Of a stretch of 64,000 nt of DNA, positions 32,418 to 44,139 are shown one piece after another. Each line of letters starts with the position of its first letter. Positions within the stretch are counted from its first letter, which is position 1. This DNA comes from Volvariella volvacea V23 (taxonomy: Eukaryota; Basidiomycota; Agaricomycetes; Agaricales; Pluteaceae), in NCBI GenBank assembly GCA_000349905.1, contig KB722758.1, positions 62,001 to 126,000 of the forward strand, written 5' to 3'. Under the pieces are notes generated by a model. The model had not been told where the DNA came from and searched no databases. It saw only the letters and a program-made list of their open reading frames with translations. The translations under genes were made by a program, and so were the position numbers.

Positions 32418-33830
32418 TTACGTCGGCGGAAGCTTAACCGGAGCACCCCAGTTAAGTTTAGGTGGCCGAGTTCCCTGCGGTTGTGCTTTCGGACCACTGA
32501 AATCGTTAACACCCTTTGGGTTGCTAACTTCAGGTTTGGCAGTGAAAAAGTTGAAACTTAGATTGGTCGGTTTCGCAGGAGCAATGAAGGCACTGTCAGA
32601 AGGCGGAGATGTAGGAAGATTGAATGAAAACGGGCCCATTGACGGTTTTTTATCTGAATCTGCTGAGGACGATGGAGGGGAGGAGGGCTTAGATAGTGAG
32701 AATGGTGCAGGCAGGGGTGCTGGACGGAATGGAGGGTGGATGCCGTCTTGCGAGGGGTTCACTTCCGCTCCCCCAGACGAAGATGGTTTCTGCGACGATG
32801 GATGAGCCTGATAGACAGTCGGATCTGGTGGTAATTCCAATCCAAAGATGTTTGCGATGATTTTGAGCTGTTCGTGTTTTTGCATCTTCGGATTTTCCCA
32901 AAGCAGCCTTTGACGTGCTTCCAAAATCCCGGTGACCTCATCGACACCAAGCCTTCTCCCTTCCTCCTTCGTAAGATGGGTCCAGCTTGTACAAATGGTG
33001 TGATATGCATCTTCGAGCCAATGTGTGACATTGAACTTGCGGCCAAGCACGACTTTGTCCACTGCAGTGGCAATGACGGTTAACTTTGAAATAGATAGTT
33101 CACGAATTGAACGGAACTCAAAGTAAGTTGAGACTTGGAGGACAGAAGACCAATATGCAACTGAAGTGCCTTCGTCTTGACCGAAATTTCTAGATATTGG
33201 GAGGTTATACTAGAGCGACACAAAAAAGACTGCCTTTCAACTTACGTTGGGTAAAGCACGCCTAAAAAGGATTCGAAATCCAGACTGGTCAAGTGCTCAA
33301 TAACGAGCGGACCCGTATAGGGAGGACCCAGTTTGCGTATTGACATATCGGTGGTGTTCGGATAAACCTCATCGGAGGTGCGACCAAGGGTTCCACCATT
33401 GGAGAGGGCACGAAACTTTGACGAATCTCTCATAAAGAAATACCGATGAACCTTGAAGTCCACGTCCTCAACCTAATTGCAAAGGAAAGAAATGGTGATA
33501 ATGCTTTCAGTACTGCACAAAACTTTGACATACCCGAAGCCATAGATTTCCGTCATCGAAAAAGTACTTTTTATGAGGGTTTAACTTTGCAGGCGAGCCA
33601 TTACTCTTTTGGATGACCGATGGAGATGAGGTTACTGGAGCAGTGCCAATAGCGCCATCCCCAGTGCAAAGTACTTTGGGTTGTGTCATCATTTGGCTTT
33701 CATTTTGGTTGTTGGTGGCAATAATTGTGGAGGTTGCCGCTAAGCCGTCGTCTTTGTCGATAGTGCTAAAGTCCGAAGGGGTTGGGGATACTGGGCTTGC
33801 TTGCTCTTTGAAGTCCTCCGGGTTGACCAT
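32418..33830 (-). CDS. BTB/POZ domain protein, copy F (inverted)
   Basis: Exons 33830-33534, 33472-33246 and 33189-32418 give 431 aa. It is the only copy on the minus strand of the right array. The core reads LNPHKKYFFDDGNLWLR then VEDVDFKVHRYFFMRDSSKF. Exon 2 is about 20 nt longer than in the relatives because of an insert (TTDMSIRKLGPPYTG) before the conserved FESFLGVLYPT. The tail is Ser/Pro-rich and ends with KLNWGAPVKLPPT. Intron positions and phases match the other copies. Confidence 0.86.
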
Positions 33831-33958
33831 GATTACGGGTGACAGACGAAAAAGTGGGAGTCCAAGTAGCGTAGAAAGGTATGTGGCAGTTGAAATACAA
33901 ACGGAGCAAATAAAGCATTGCCGAAGCGCGTTGTCGCGATCGAGCTGTGGCTGGAATA

Positions 33959-33966
33959 TCACGTGA
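33959..33966. promoter_or_regulatory. TCACGTGA palindrome upstream of BTB copy F
   Basis: A CACGTG core palindrome about 130 bp before the copy F start, on the minus-strand 5' side. The flanks and spacing differ from copies A-D. Confidence 0.35.
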
Positions 33967-34122
33967 TCGAATGAGGTGGCCACCTGTCTGCGCAGGACTG
34001 TGGATGCCAAGACCGCAGTCTGCTCCCTCAATAGATTCAACTCCAAGTGTAAATCGTTAGCAACACTGATTTGCGCAACAGAAGCAGCTAGAACTACGCA
34101 TTACAGAAGACGTCTCGAGTAA

Positions 34123-35826
34123 TTATCTGATCAACTTTACGCTACGCTCTTGGACATTATAACCCCAAACCGGCGCAGCGCATCTCCTTGAATTTTTCTT
34201 TCCGGCAACACCGCGCAGTTCAGATACCTGCAATTCCTCGCTCACCTCGGCGAGGTGGTGTTCCCAAATTTTGGAATACCACAGCTTAATGCACAGAGGA
34301 AACCCTGTCCTTGATCTCAAGGGCCTAGGTGAATACACATTGCCATCCTCGAACTCCTTCACCAGGTCGAGTGCATCTGGGTCATCAGCGTCCTTCAAAA
34401 GTTTCGCTGGGCTCCATGTTATCACTGTTGGCCATTTGATGCTCAGCATCTTTAGCCTTGGAAACTCGGAAAACACGTCGATGTACTTTTGCAAGTTCTT
34501 CGCCGTGAGCTTCGTCACTTGTGAGGGCCAAAGGAGGAATCTATCCTCAAATGCGAGGTATTCCAATTGCGCAAAAGAAGACGGGCAGGGCCAAAACTGC
34601 TGAATGTAATTCGGAGAGATGTACCTGTGGCTGTCATGCCCCCTATACCACGGGAAGATGAGTTCCCGAAGCGTCGGTGCATGATGTCCGAGAACGTGCT
34701 GAGAGAACATGAGGTCATCCCCCGCATAGTCTGTCGCCCAATCTGAAATTCGAAGCTTTTTTAGCCTTGGAAGGGTAATGAGGGTCGTAAGCGTTGAATG
34801 ATAAACTGAGGTATTCAATGACTCGAGGGTGACAGCGCCGTTGGTCATTGCCGCCCAAAATCTTTGATTGGAGATGGGGTAACCAATTGTCGTGAGATGG
34901 CGTAGCCTGTTTGGTGTCGGAAAGTGAATTGGCGGTGCTCCTGTGTTGCCTTCACTTTCGTACTTCATGGGATTGATCAAGGAAAGGGTCTGCAACTGGC
35001 AGTCCTTCATCGAAGAAGAAAATATATGCTGGAATGTTACAGGGCTCCTGGAGCAGGAGTGACAAATATTCAGTAATTCGAGAGCGGCTTGATTCAATAG
35101 AAAGGCCTTGATCTGTGCGCCGATGGTAGAGCAGACTGAGCATCCCCCATCGGTACTTCCTCCCATAACGTAGCATTCGTGTTTGTATCGAAATTCCTTC
35201 AAACAGTTGGTGCGCAGGGAGGAGATGGAGATAGGTACTGCATCGACTAAAGCAGCGGAATGATCAACAACATCCGGCGAACTTGTCTGAACTTCAAGAG
35301 AGTCCAGAACGCCACCTGTTGTTTCCAACACCGCCAAAACAACTTGGTCGTAGAGCTTATTAAAGATCGAAGCGGTCTCGATAGTTAGCTCGTCAGCGAA
35401 GCTGCTTGACAATGTAACCTGAAGGCTCCGCACAGAGCTGAGCCTGCGAATCTCAGTCCAAAACGTGGAGAACGCATCAACTACGCGTGAGAGTTTATAT
35501 CTGGGCGGCTTTATGGAAGGAGCAATTATCGCAATGGCGAGTCGAGTGAAATAGCGCGTGATAGTCTCGGGAGCTGACTTGAAGGACTGTCTCCTCCCTC
35601 TGAGCACGCCGGGTGGCGCTAATACCATGTTAATAGTCCGAAAGATGTACCTAGCGGAGAGAGAGGCGAATTGAACGGACGATAGGCGGAGGTTAAGGAG
35701 GTCGTCTTTATCCAAGTCTGGGTCCCCAAAGATGAGGTCAAGGATCTCTGGGGGGCGATAACGCGTGAAAGTGGGGACAGTGGCTGTGGTAGCATTACGC
35801 GAGCGCTGTTTGGCGGCCCTAGGCAT
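34123..35826 (-). CDS. F-box protein, intact copy 1
   Basis: One uninterrupted frame of 567 aa starts at the ATG at 35826. Residues about 22-60 form an F-box-like segment (PPEILDLIFGDPDLDKDDLL then NLRLSSVQFASLSARYIFR). The rest is a leucine-rich, repeat-like body without clear LRR consensus. F-box proteins recruit substrates to SCF ubiquitin ligases through Skp1. The protein is paralogous along its whole length to the one at 46545-48233 and to the decayed copy at 36187-37502. No introns are seen, unlike most genes here. Confidence 0.78.
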   Translation of the reverse strand: MPRAAKQRSRNATTATVPTFTRYRPPEILDLIFGDPDLDKDDLLNLRLSSVQFASLSARYIFRTINMVLAPPGVLRGRRQSFKSAPETITRYFTRLAIAIIAPSIKPPRYKLSRVVDAFSTFWTEIRRLSSVRSLQVTLSSSFADELTIETASIFNKLYDQVVLAVLETTGGVLDSLEVQTSSPDVVDHSAALVDAVPISISSLRTNCLKEFRYKHECYVMGGSTDGGCSVCSTIGAQIKAFLLNQAALELLNICHSCSRSPVTFQHIFSSSMKDCQLQTLSLINPMKYESEGNTGAPPIHFPTPNRLRHLTTIGYPISNQRFWAAMTNGAVTLESLNTSVYHSTLTTLITLPRLKKLRISDWATDYAGDDLMFSQHVLGHHAPTLRELIFPWYRGHDSHRYISPNYIQQFWPCPSSFAQLEYLAFEDRFLLWPSQVTKLTAKNLQKYIDVFSEFPRLKMLSIKWPTVITWSPAKLLKDADDPDALDLVKEFEDGNVYSPRPLRSRTGFPLCIKLWYSKIWEHHLAEVSEELQVSELRGVAGKKNSRRCAAPVWGYNVQERSVKLIR

Positions 35827-36186
35827 TCTGCGCTAGTGAGGGTCGTTAAAAACACTGGGCCTTATGCAAAAGCATACCTTTCCGTATGCTGTTAAAGGAC
35901 AAAGTAAGGTGCGCCACCGCGCTCTATATGATGACAAATTCAACTTCCGGCAACTTCCGGTTAGAGGCGACCCGTTGAGCTCAGGGTCGAATTTTGTCCC
36001 TAGAAACTCGCTCATAACCCCAAGCCTTACTAGCGGCTTCGGTGCCTCCTTTTCCATCCTCCATCTGCAATTTGAACGAACTCAACTCATCAATAACTGT
36101 AATATTATCCCCAAACCTTCCAGAATTTCAGCTTTATACGTCGAGGGAAACCGGTGTTCGACACCAGAGCGCCTTGCTCGTACACA
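35827..36186. other. Short spacer between F-box copy 1 and the decayed copy
   Basis: No feature beyond the putative promoter of the gene at 34123-35826. Confidence 0.4.
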
Positions 36187-37502
36187 TCATTCCGCTCGAA
36201 CCCCTTTCCTAATTCGTCCTTTGCTTACTACAACCGAGCTCTCCACACTCATACCATACTCCGAGGGGTTCCACTCCATTGCCCCTAGCCCCTCGAGTTC
36301 CACTACATTCTGTTTTGGAAATTCCGATAATAACTCGACGAAATTTTGCAGATACTTTGTTGTAAGCGCAGTTTTCCGATAGGGAGGTGTTCCAAATGTG
36401 CGAATGAGGATGGCTTTGATCAAAACTGACGAATATACGTACGCTGGACTGATCTTGTTCTCGCTGTCGTATCACGGGATGCGTAGTTCTTGAAGGGCTG
36501 AGGCATGTTGAGGGAGAACTTGTCGAGAGATTATGTGCCTGAAGTTGTAAGAGCTTTCTCGGATTTGAAGTTTGGTCAACCCAGCATAGCACGGGGTATC
36601 GATAGATTTTCAGGTGAGAGCACAGTTGGCTAGCGCATCCCAGAACTCTTCATCAGGGAGGGGATGACCAAATACCGTCAGATGATGGAGCCTGTTTAAA
36701 CAGGTGAATTACTTCCGATGCTCCTACGCTGGATGGGTGTCCCTTAAACGTGTCGTCGTTACATATGCAGAGGAGATTTCACAGATGGAGGGAAGATATG
36801 GTAGAAGGTGAGCGGAGTGCTAGGGCAGGAGCAATGCAGATCAAGCCGGTCGAGACTGGATTGCTTCGCTATCAGATCCGCAACTTGCGGGCAGCTCATG
36901 GAGCAAGCCATGCGCCCTCCCCCATATTCAAACGAGCTGATGTGGCGCTTGTATTTGAGATGCAGTTCTTTCAACGAGTTAAGGCGCAGCAAAGATATGG
37001 AGGGTGAGAACACATCAATTGGTACTATGCTGCCGTCGTACGGAGACCCCGTCTGAAGAAAAAGCGAATTCAAGACGCCACGGGTCGTTTTCAGTACGAC
37101 GGAAACGACCTGGTCGTACAGTTGATTAAAGAAGCGAACGGACTGACTTGACAGCCAGTCATCGAAGTCCACTTTCAGTATTCGGGTGGTGTTTAACCTT
37201 CTTATCTCTGCCCAGACCTCAGGAAACGAATAGATGGCGCTAGCATGTGTATATTGGGGAACATCCAAAGCCGATATGTTGATCCTGACCACGAGTTCGG
37301 GGTAGTTTGCAATGGTCTCGGGGGTCGGTTAGAAGAGCTTGTATCTCTCCTTGAGCATTGTTGGAGAGGCTAATACCAGCGTGATAGTACGATGAGCATA
37401 TGGTGCGGCTATGAATGAAAATTGAGCAGATGATAGACGTAAGCTCAGGAGGTCGTCTTTCTTCAAGGTAGGATCTCTGGTGGGTAGTAGAACGCAGGCC
37501 AT
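36187..37502 (-). pseudogene. Decayed F-box gene related to 34123-35826
   Basis: Reading from 37502 the translation follows the intact paralogues (DDLLSLRLSSAQF) but lacks the first part of the F-box. It meets an in-frame stop at 37329-37331 where the paralogues continue, then goes on in the same frame (FPEVWAEIRRL, FFNQLYDQVV) to about 36760. Beyond that, matching pieces appear in shifted frames (for example LTTKYLQNFVELLSEFP near 36300-36370). The copy is truncated, stopped and frameshifted, so it is a pseudogene next to its parent family member. Confidence 0.8.
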
Positions 37503-38915
37503 TGTTTGAGCTAAGCATCCTAGGAATGCTAATTGCTAAAACAAAGGGTGGACTTTTGAACAGAAGGATACCTCTTTCAACATAGACGTCGAGCGCCTAT
37601 TCAAGGGCAAAGTGCAAGAGCTGACAGGTGTATATTTATCGATTATTTATGTATATATGTCACAAATTAGGACAATTGCAAATTTAATCCTGTGCTTAGT
37701 GCTAGTGGGCGCCTCAGCGCGTAGTCTTTGATGCACACAGCCGAGAGGCTAACAACGCCATCACAGGATACCCTGAACTTGGAGGGGAAAAAAAAGACAA
37801 CAAGTCTGATAAAAATGCATTGAGAGACTACAATACCAGATGTGCGCGAGAGACTGTGAGACAGACAGACGAATAGAGGGAAAAACAGAGCACCGGGAGG
37901 GAATGGGAAATGGGTCGATACCGAGATGGAGAATGTGTGCGGTTTGGATAGGAATACTTGTATAAGACAGCTTGAGAGTGTAAGATCTGGGTGATAATAA
38001 TTGACCGGGCTTGTCAGTAATCGATGTGTTCATGGTGGGAAGTGGGAAATTGGTAGAAACTGGGGGATTTGTGGTAGAGTTATGAGGAAGGATGGAGAGA
38101 CTGGAGCAACGAAGGAGAGAGATTGTGGATGATGGCACCACAAACGGTGAGGCTGATGTGTAGTAATGACAAGAAAATGCTGAATAGAGCGAACGAAGGG
38201 GGAACGAGCTAGAACAATAAAGAAAATAACAAAGGAGTGGGTTGGGGGAAGGTGAAGGAACGGATCCAGAATTAACGATTGAAAGTAACGCCGTCAGGCG
38301 AATCAAAAGGGTGTAGGTGGGAAGGCGAATGGAATGGAGGGAATAAGAAGATAAGATAAAATATAATACAGTGAACCTTGAAGAATAATATAAAGGATGG
38401 ATGTTGAGAATCAGCAAGTCTCGGAAGCGAGCAATACAGAACAGATCCAGAGCGGTGGCCGGATTGAAGTCAACACGTCCAGGGTGGGGTAATAGCGGTG
38501 GTGCGTGGTGCGTTGTATGTACTACGTGGCACGCTCCAAGCAGGGCTGGAACCATGCGCGTACACGTACACTGTATTCACCCAACAGCACGCAGTCAGGA
38601 TGGATAAGGCGAAGCCGGCTATTCAGGTCCGTCAACGTCAACGTCGTGGCTCTTGGTGATGCCATCTTGCCAGGTCTATTTGCAACAATACCCCAGCCAA
38701 AAAATGCCCCCAAACGAGTCGCCTCAATCATTGCCTCTTAACCAGCCGTGTCGATACACCCCTACCGAAAAGAATAAGATAGCAAGCCGTGTCAATACAC
38801 CCCTACCGAAAAGAATAAGATAGCAACCAACGAAGGACCCAAACTAAAGGCAGCCTCCCCCCCACACACCCCGACACCACCAGCCCCACCAAGCAACAAC
38901 CCGCGCGCCGCCCAC
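37503..38915. other. Long intergenic region downstream of NGG1
   Basis: About 1.4 kb. The plus strand is purine-rich from 37790 to 38400, which creates a long but unsupported minus-strand frame at 37761-38555. A 41-bp tandem duplication sits at 38744-38825. No supported gene. Confidence 0.5.
38744..38825. repeat. Two-copy 41-bp tandem duplication
   Basis: Unit 1 is 38744-38784 and unit 2 is 38785-38825. They differ at one base (tenth position, G versus A). The high identity suggests a recent event. Confidence 0.9.
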
Positions 38916-41473
38916 TTATCCCACATCCATCGAGTCGTCTCTCTCCTTCCCCTTGCCCTTCCACGCCCCTCCGCTCCCATTAACCCCGCTCGCGAACCCC
39001 TTGACCAGATTCATAGCTGCCGCATTTGCACTGCTAATCGTCTTATCCCCTCCACCAGCAGTACTATACAGCTCGCTCCCTCCTTCAACCACGCTCCCCA
39101 CCGCCAACGTGCTCCCGACCCCAACGCCGTACTTGATCCCCTCCGGCTCGCCCTTGAGTCCCTTGAGGGTCTCCTCAATCTCCTCTTCGATACCCTCGTA
39201 GATGGTGTGCGAGGGCAAGCCCCATATCCGACCTGGATGCTGCTCTTGTTTGGAAGCAAAGACTGTACCGACCGTGTCGACCCATTGACGGCGCGTGTCC
39301 GCGAGGTGCTTGAGCGGCTCTGGAATGTGGAGGTAGTTGCTTTCATCCGGGGAGAGACCCAGAGCTGCCGGAGTTGGCGGTAGATGGTGCAGAAGCGGTG
39401 TACCCGCCGTCGAGGGAGGTACATCGCCATTCACGTTGGTGGAGTTTGAGGATGTCGAGGCTGAACCGTTGACGATGCCGTTGACGCCATTTACGGCGTG
39501 ACCGTGTCCTTTCTCCTCCTCTCCCCCTGTTGATCCGGATCCTGAACTGCCACCCTTCTTCTTCTTCCTTGCCAGCTTTGGCGCGTCCTTCTTCTGCAGC
39601 TTCATGTACGTCGTTGAGATATTCTTGTCTATTGAGTCTCGCAGCTCGAGGTATTCCTGATATCCTAATCGGTCCCGGGCTATTTCGGCTAAGCGACGTT
39701 TCCGTGCTTTGTTGGTAGCCAGGATTATACGCAGTTTGGCTTGTGCTTCTCGAAGGGCTGTGGCTATCGGGTCGTCAACCTTGTTGGTGAAATCCGGCTG
39801 AGGTCGAGATCAGAATCGATAAAAGACACGTAGATAGTTACGAAGACCCTCAAGGGGAGTAGTCGTCATGAAAGACAGGCGCTATACGTACCACACCGTC
39901 AAGTAACCCATGTATCCGCATTGTGTCCCTGATCCTGTTCTCCAAGTCTGATACGTTCATCTTCTCCCGCCGCGCAGCAGCAGCACCACTACCACCAGGT
40001 CTACCCTCCATAGCATCCTCCGCAGCTTTCACAGTCTTCCAGCCTGCGTCCTGCATAGGTAACAGAGCGCTAATAACCCTCTCGGTCAGCGGTGCATGTC
40101 CCTTCTCCTCGTTTACCAAATCCGTCTCGGCAAGCGTCGATGGATCCCATTTCGGCACCGGCGCTTGATAATACGACTCGTGGGCTTCCTGCCAGTCCGC
40201 TGCTATCCCGCCTCCGTTTCCAAACATGGCCGCATCCTGTTCTTCCCAAACATCCAAATAATGTCTACCCAACTTTGGCAAGATGAACGGTTCGACTTCG
40301 TCTGCTGTGTATTCCAGAAACCCAATGTCCTCTTCTCGGATATTTCGGATCCAGGGTTCGACGGTGTTGTAAAAGGTTGTGATGGGCGTTTGGTTGTTTG
40401 GAGGCCTTTGCTTGCTGAAGTCTTCTGTGACGTCGGTTGCTTTACTGGGTATTGGTGTTGGTGCTGGGGGTAATGGCGGTCGATCGGGAAGTAGTGCATA
40501 AGACGGGGGTAAAGTGAAATCTGGGCCTGTGGACGGCTATGAAACAACCATGGTGGCTCAAGGTCAGCCTTAGCAATGAATTAAGAAGTAGCAATGAAGG
40601 ACCTTGGAACTTGATGATATCGTAGACTTCTGCGCTTTCGGAGGAGGTGGTGGAGGCGGTTGAGGTTGGGGAGTTGGTGCGGGTGATGTGGCTTTCCGCG
40701 GGCGTTGTGTTTCTTGAAAGGTAAATATAGTAAGGACCAAGACATGGATGAGCAAGTTGCAACGCACCGACTTCCGGTTCGCTTTCGTCATCTCGTTTCC
40801 GCTTCTTTTTCTTCTTCTTGTCGTCGATTATTCTGTAGTCGTGCGCCACAATTGAGGATGCGGGAGAGCAGAAGGTCTATCGGAGATGTACTCACGATTT
40901 CCGCTGGTCTAATGAAGATCTACTGGAGGAAGGCGGGACACCGTTGATGGGATGGGAACCTGGCCTGGAGTGTGGTATTGGTGGTTTCGCGTCTTCGGAA
41001 TCAAGCGACGGTGTATCTGTGTCGTAAACGGCAAGCGGGTATAATGCGTCGTCAGGAAGGGACAGAAAGATCGCAGGCAGGCGAATCGCGTCCATGCATG
41101 TCGCAAGGCATTCGAAAGCACGGGTGATAGGCAAGCAAGTGAAATGGTTCCGAGCGTCGGAGATGTGTTAGCAAGTAAAGCATGGCCCGGCGTAGGACGA
41201 GAAAAAGGACGCACAATCACGCTCTCTTTTGACCTTTTCGAGCACTTTCGACTTTGCCTTCTCCTTCTCCCTCAATCTCCGCATCGAATCCTCAAGCGCT
41301 TTCAGATCCTCTCCGGCCTTCTTCAGTCTCTCCATCGTCTTTTGCTTGATGAGTTTGAGTTCGTCGTGGAGCCTCTCGAGCTCGTCGGTCGAGGGTATGT
41401 TGTCGGGGACATTCTTGACGATGGAGGAGGTTATTTGGGGGGGCTGTTTGAATGGAGAGAGTCTGAGAGCCAT
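38916..41473 (-). CDS. NGG1: Transcriptional adaptor Ngg1/Ada3 (SAGA/ADA complex)
   Basis: The start is the ATG at 41473 (MALRLSPFKQPPQITSS). Exons are 41473-41221, 41017-40896, 40876-40768, about 40712-40607, about 40523-39892 and about 39799-38916. A coiled coil (ELERLHDELKLIKQKTMERL) and a Lys-rich stretch precede the Ada3 signature: EPWIRNIREEDIGFLEY, LPKLGRHYLDVWEEQD, SDLENRIRDTMRIHGLL, ALREAQAKLRIILATNKARK, then ADTRRQWVDTVGTVFAS. Ada3 links Ada2 and the Gcn5 acetyltransferase in the nuclear SAGA and ADA complexes, so it affects histone H3 acetylation and transcription. The C-terminal region has a Ser/Asn-rich insert (about 39420-39550). It is divergent from the Mg2+ transporter 147 bp away. 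Confidence 0.85.
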
Positions 41474-41620
41474 TTCGACCTGCCAGACTGCACTCCCTCA
41501 GCTCACTAAACCAGACACCAACAATTTATTCCCACCCTCTCTTGGCCGCTGCTCACGTAACATCTTCGCACGCTTCCTTGCCCACCCTCCCCACCCCATC
41601 ACCCTCCTCGATGCCAAAAA
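41474..41620. promoter_or_regulatory. Compact bidirectional promoter region
   Basis: 147 bp between the start codons of NGG1 (minus) and the SLC41-type transporter (plus), so both 5' untranslated regions and promoters must share or overlap this segment. It is C-rich on the plus strand towards 41620. Confidence 0.6.
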
Positions 41621-43713
41621 ATGGGTCTGCTCGGACAACCTTCGCCGTCGCCAGGCTCGTCGTCGACCGACATCGAACTCGCCGGGATCAGGACCTCCAA
41701 GGAGCTCGAGCCCGATTATTCGCCACACGACCTTGATTACGACCGCCATTCGGATGACGACGACGATGTTGGCGGGGCCGGCAGCCATGGAGACGAGGGC
41801 AGTCGCGCGCTGTTGGGCTCGCAGGAACGGACGAGGGGGAGGGAGCGGATAGAGTGGAGGGACTTTAAGACGATTTGGGCGCAGGTTCGGAACATTGTCG
41901 TCGAGGTAGCGTGCAATTATTTCGCTTCTGACCACGTTTCAGCCGTCCTAACAAGCTTTAGAGTGCGCCTACGTTACTGTTCACCACAGTCGGCTTACTC
42001 TTCACAGGGAAGCTGCTGGAAGAAGTCTCTGTAAGCGCATATAGCCACCTCTTAGTCGCGAGTACGATTACTCAACTGTGCTCAGCAATGGCGGGCTATG
42101 CGAGAGGTCGACCAGCTCATCATGATCATCCCCGTGGTGCTCAACCTCAAGGGCAACATAGAAATGAATCTTTCGGCGCGATTGAGTACGGCAGCAAACG
42201 TGGGCGAGCTCGACGATTCGTCCAAGCGAAACAAAATCATAAAAGGCAACTTGATACTCCTGCAAGTTCAGGCTGCGGCTGTATCCTTTGTGGCCGCCTG
42301 CATGGCCCTCGTTCTCGGCCTTATAATTCCTCCCACATCTGATGAATCAATCTCGTCCCCTCTCAATGGCACAGATACCGTCAACGCAACGCACGTCGCT
42401 CGTTCCGCCCTCTCATCGTACCACTCCTTCATCCTTGAACCTAGGCGTCCCCTACCTACCGTACCGCCCGACGCCCGTGTTCCCCGCCAGTCCGGTCCCA
42501 ACACGTTGGTCATTCCCTGTTGTTCTCACGCCCGCACCGTTGACGCTCAAACTGTAGTTTCATCATGATTGCCTCTACAGCCATGACTGCCGCATCTCTG
42601 TCGGGAATCTTTCTCGGGTCGTTCATGTGCACACTTATAGTTCTTTGTCGTAGATGGGGCCATGATCCTGGTATGTTTTTCATCCCCCGCATCGCACATC
42701 GCCTGACACTTGCCATCAGATAACATCGCCCCAGCAGTAGCTTCCTGTCTCGGAGACCTTGTAACGCTATCGTTCATGGGCCTAGTCTCTTCCGTTCTTA
42801 TCACGTTCAAAGGAACAATCATCCCTCTCCTCATGGCGTGCCTCATTATAGCCAACGCGACCTTCTGTCTCGTAGTGACACTCCGGAATCCTCACGTCAA
42901 AGGCCTCTTGACACAAGGTTGGACGCCGTTGTTTGGCGCCATGATTATCAGCTGTGGAACTGGAATCGTACTGGATCTTTTCGTCAGTAAATACGAAGAT
43001 TTTGCTATTTTGGCTGTTGTAATCAGCGGTATGTCCCATCGTCATCTATCGCCCTTATGCGAGTCCTTCATTATGCGTCGATTTCTAGGTCTACCCGGTA
43101 GTGTTGGCGCTATATTCGTATCACGACTGTCCACAGCCCTTCACGCAGCCGCTCTATCAGCAGGCAACCTACTATCCCGCTCCCTCCCTACTCACAACGG
43201 CTATGAATCTCTAGATACCTCAGAGCAACATCACTTTTTGTCTCACCCCGATGACAACGCGAAGATGCGTGCAGAGCAACACCCTGAACCCAGCGCTAAA
43301 CTGGTGATGATCACGCTGCTGATCATCACGATACCGGTGGAGATTATATTCTTGTCGATTCTGAGGTTGTTTGGGTGGCTAGGAGCGCCGTTCACGTTTG
43401 TCGTCTTGTCCGTTTTGTTTTTCTGTTGTGCGGTGAGTCTTTTCTTTTCGTCTTCCCTTTGTCCCTCCCTTCTTGCACGTTGCTGATTTCCCATCTCTTC
43501 ACCCTCTACTCCCTCTATCGCGCATTACAGGTCCTCGTGTCCTTCCTCATCGCATATAAACTCACAAATTGGCTCTGGTCGCTTGACCGCGACCCCGATA
43601 TGTATGCTTTGCCTATACACTCTGCCGCGATGGATCTCGTCGGGCAATTGTTGCTAGTCTTTTGTTTCGAGGTTGCATCGGTGTTGGGTGCCAAAGTTAG
43701 AGCGAGGAGTTAG
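41621..43713 (+). CDS. SLC41/MgtE-type divalent cation (Mg2+) transporter
   Basis: Exons 41621-41905, 41962-42030, 42086-about 42504, 42558-42670, 42720-43028, 43089-43432 and 43531-43713 give about 573 aa in phase. The cytosolic N-terminus is acidic. Two MgtE-like halves follow: the first carries IPVVLNLKGNIEMNLSARL then STAANVGELD, the second VGAIFVSRLSTALHAA. Around them are about ten hydrophobic segments such as LQVQAAAVSFVAACMALVL and TFVVLSVLFFCC. LPIHSAAMDLVGQLLLVFCF closes the protein. SLC41 proteins carry Mg2+ across the plasma or an organelle membrane. The exon 3 donor is the least certain boundary. Confidence 0.85.
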
Positions 43714-44139
43714 TGATTGGGATGGTACCGCCCGGGCATTCGTGCTGTGTTGTGCGTATGTTCTGTCTGTTAGCTATATGTTATTTGCTCTGTTGCTTTG
43801 TCCGATTGGTTTATAGGCGGTAGGGGTGGTAATGTGGACATTTGCGTTGGTGGGGATATATGCACATAGACTTGGTTATGTGGTGGGTACCAGTATTTGT
43901 ACGGACGATACCCCGAGACGGTGTTGATTAGTTGTGGGTTTTGGTAGATACTTATAGTATGTCTATAATCGACGCAGGACTTTGCGTTTCCAGTTGTTTT
44001 GATCTTCTAGCCATGGTGGTCGGCCGATTGGCGATTTGCAAGATGGCCGATTAGTCCGGAAAGGATACTTTTGTTGGAGGTCAGCCTCAAGTTGAGGTTG
44101 GCTGGGTGCTTGTTCGTGGCTTGAAGTCCACCAGGAATC
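43714..44139. other. Intergenic region upstream of the PL14-like gene
   Basis: About 430 bp, no coding pattern. Confidence 0.5.

Noticed and set aside
37761..38555. Minus-strand open frame of 264 codons
   Set aside because: It lies in a strongly purine-rich stretch of the plus strand, which removes stops from the complement. The translation is a Ser/Leu/Tyr/Pro-rich string without domain, paralogue or splice context.
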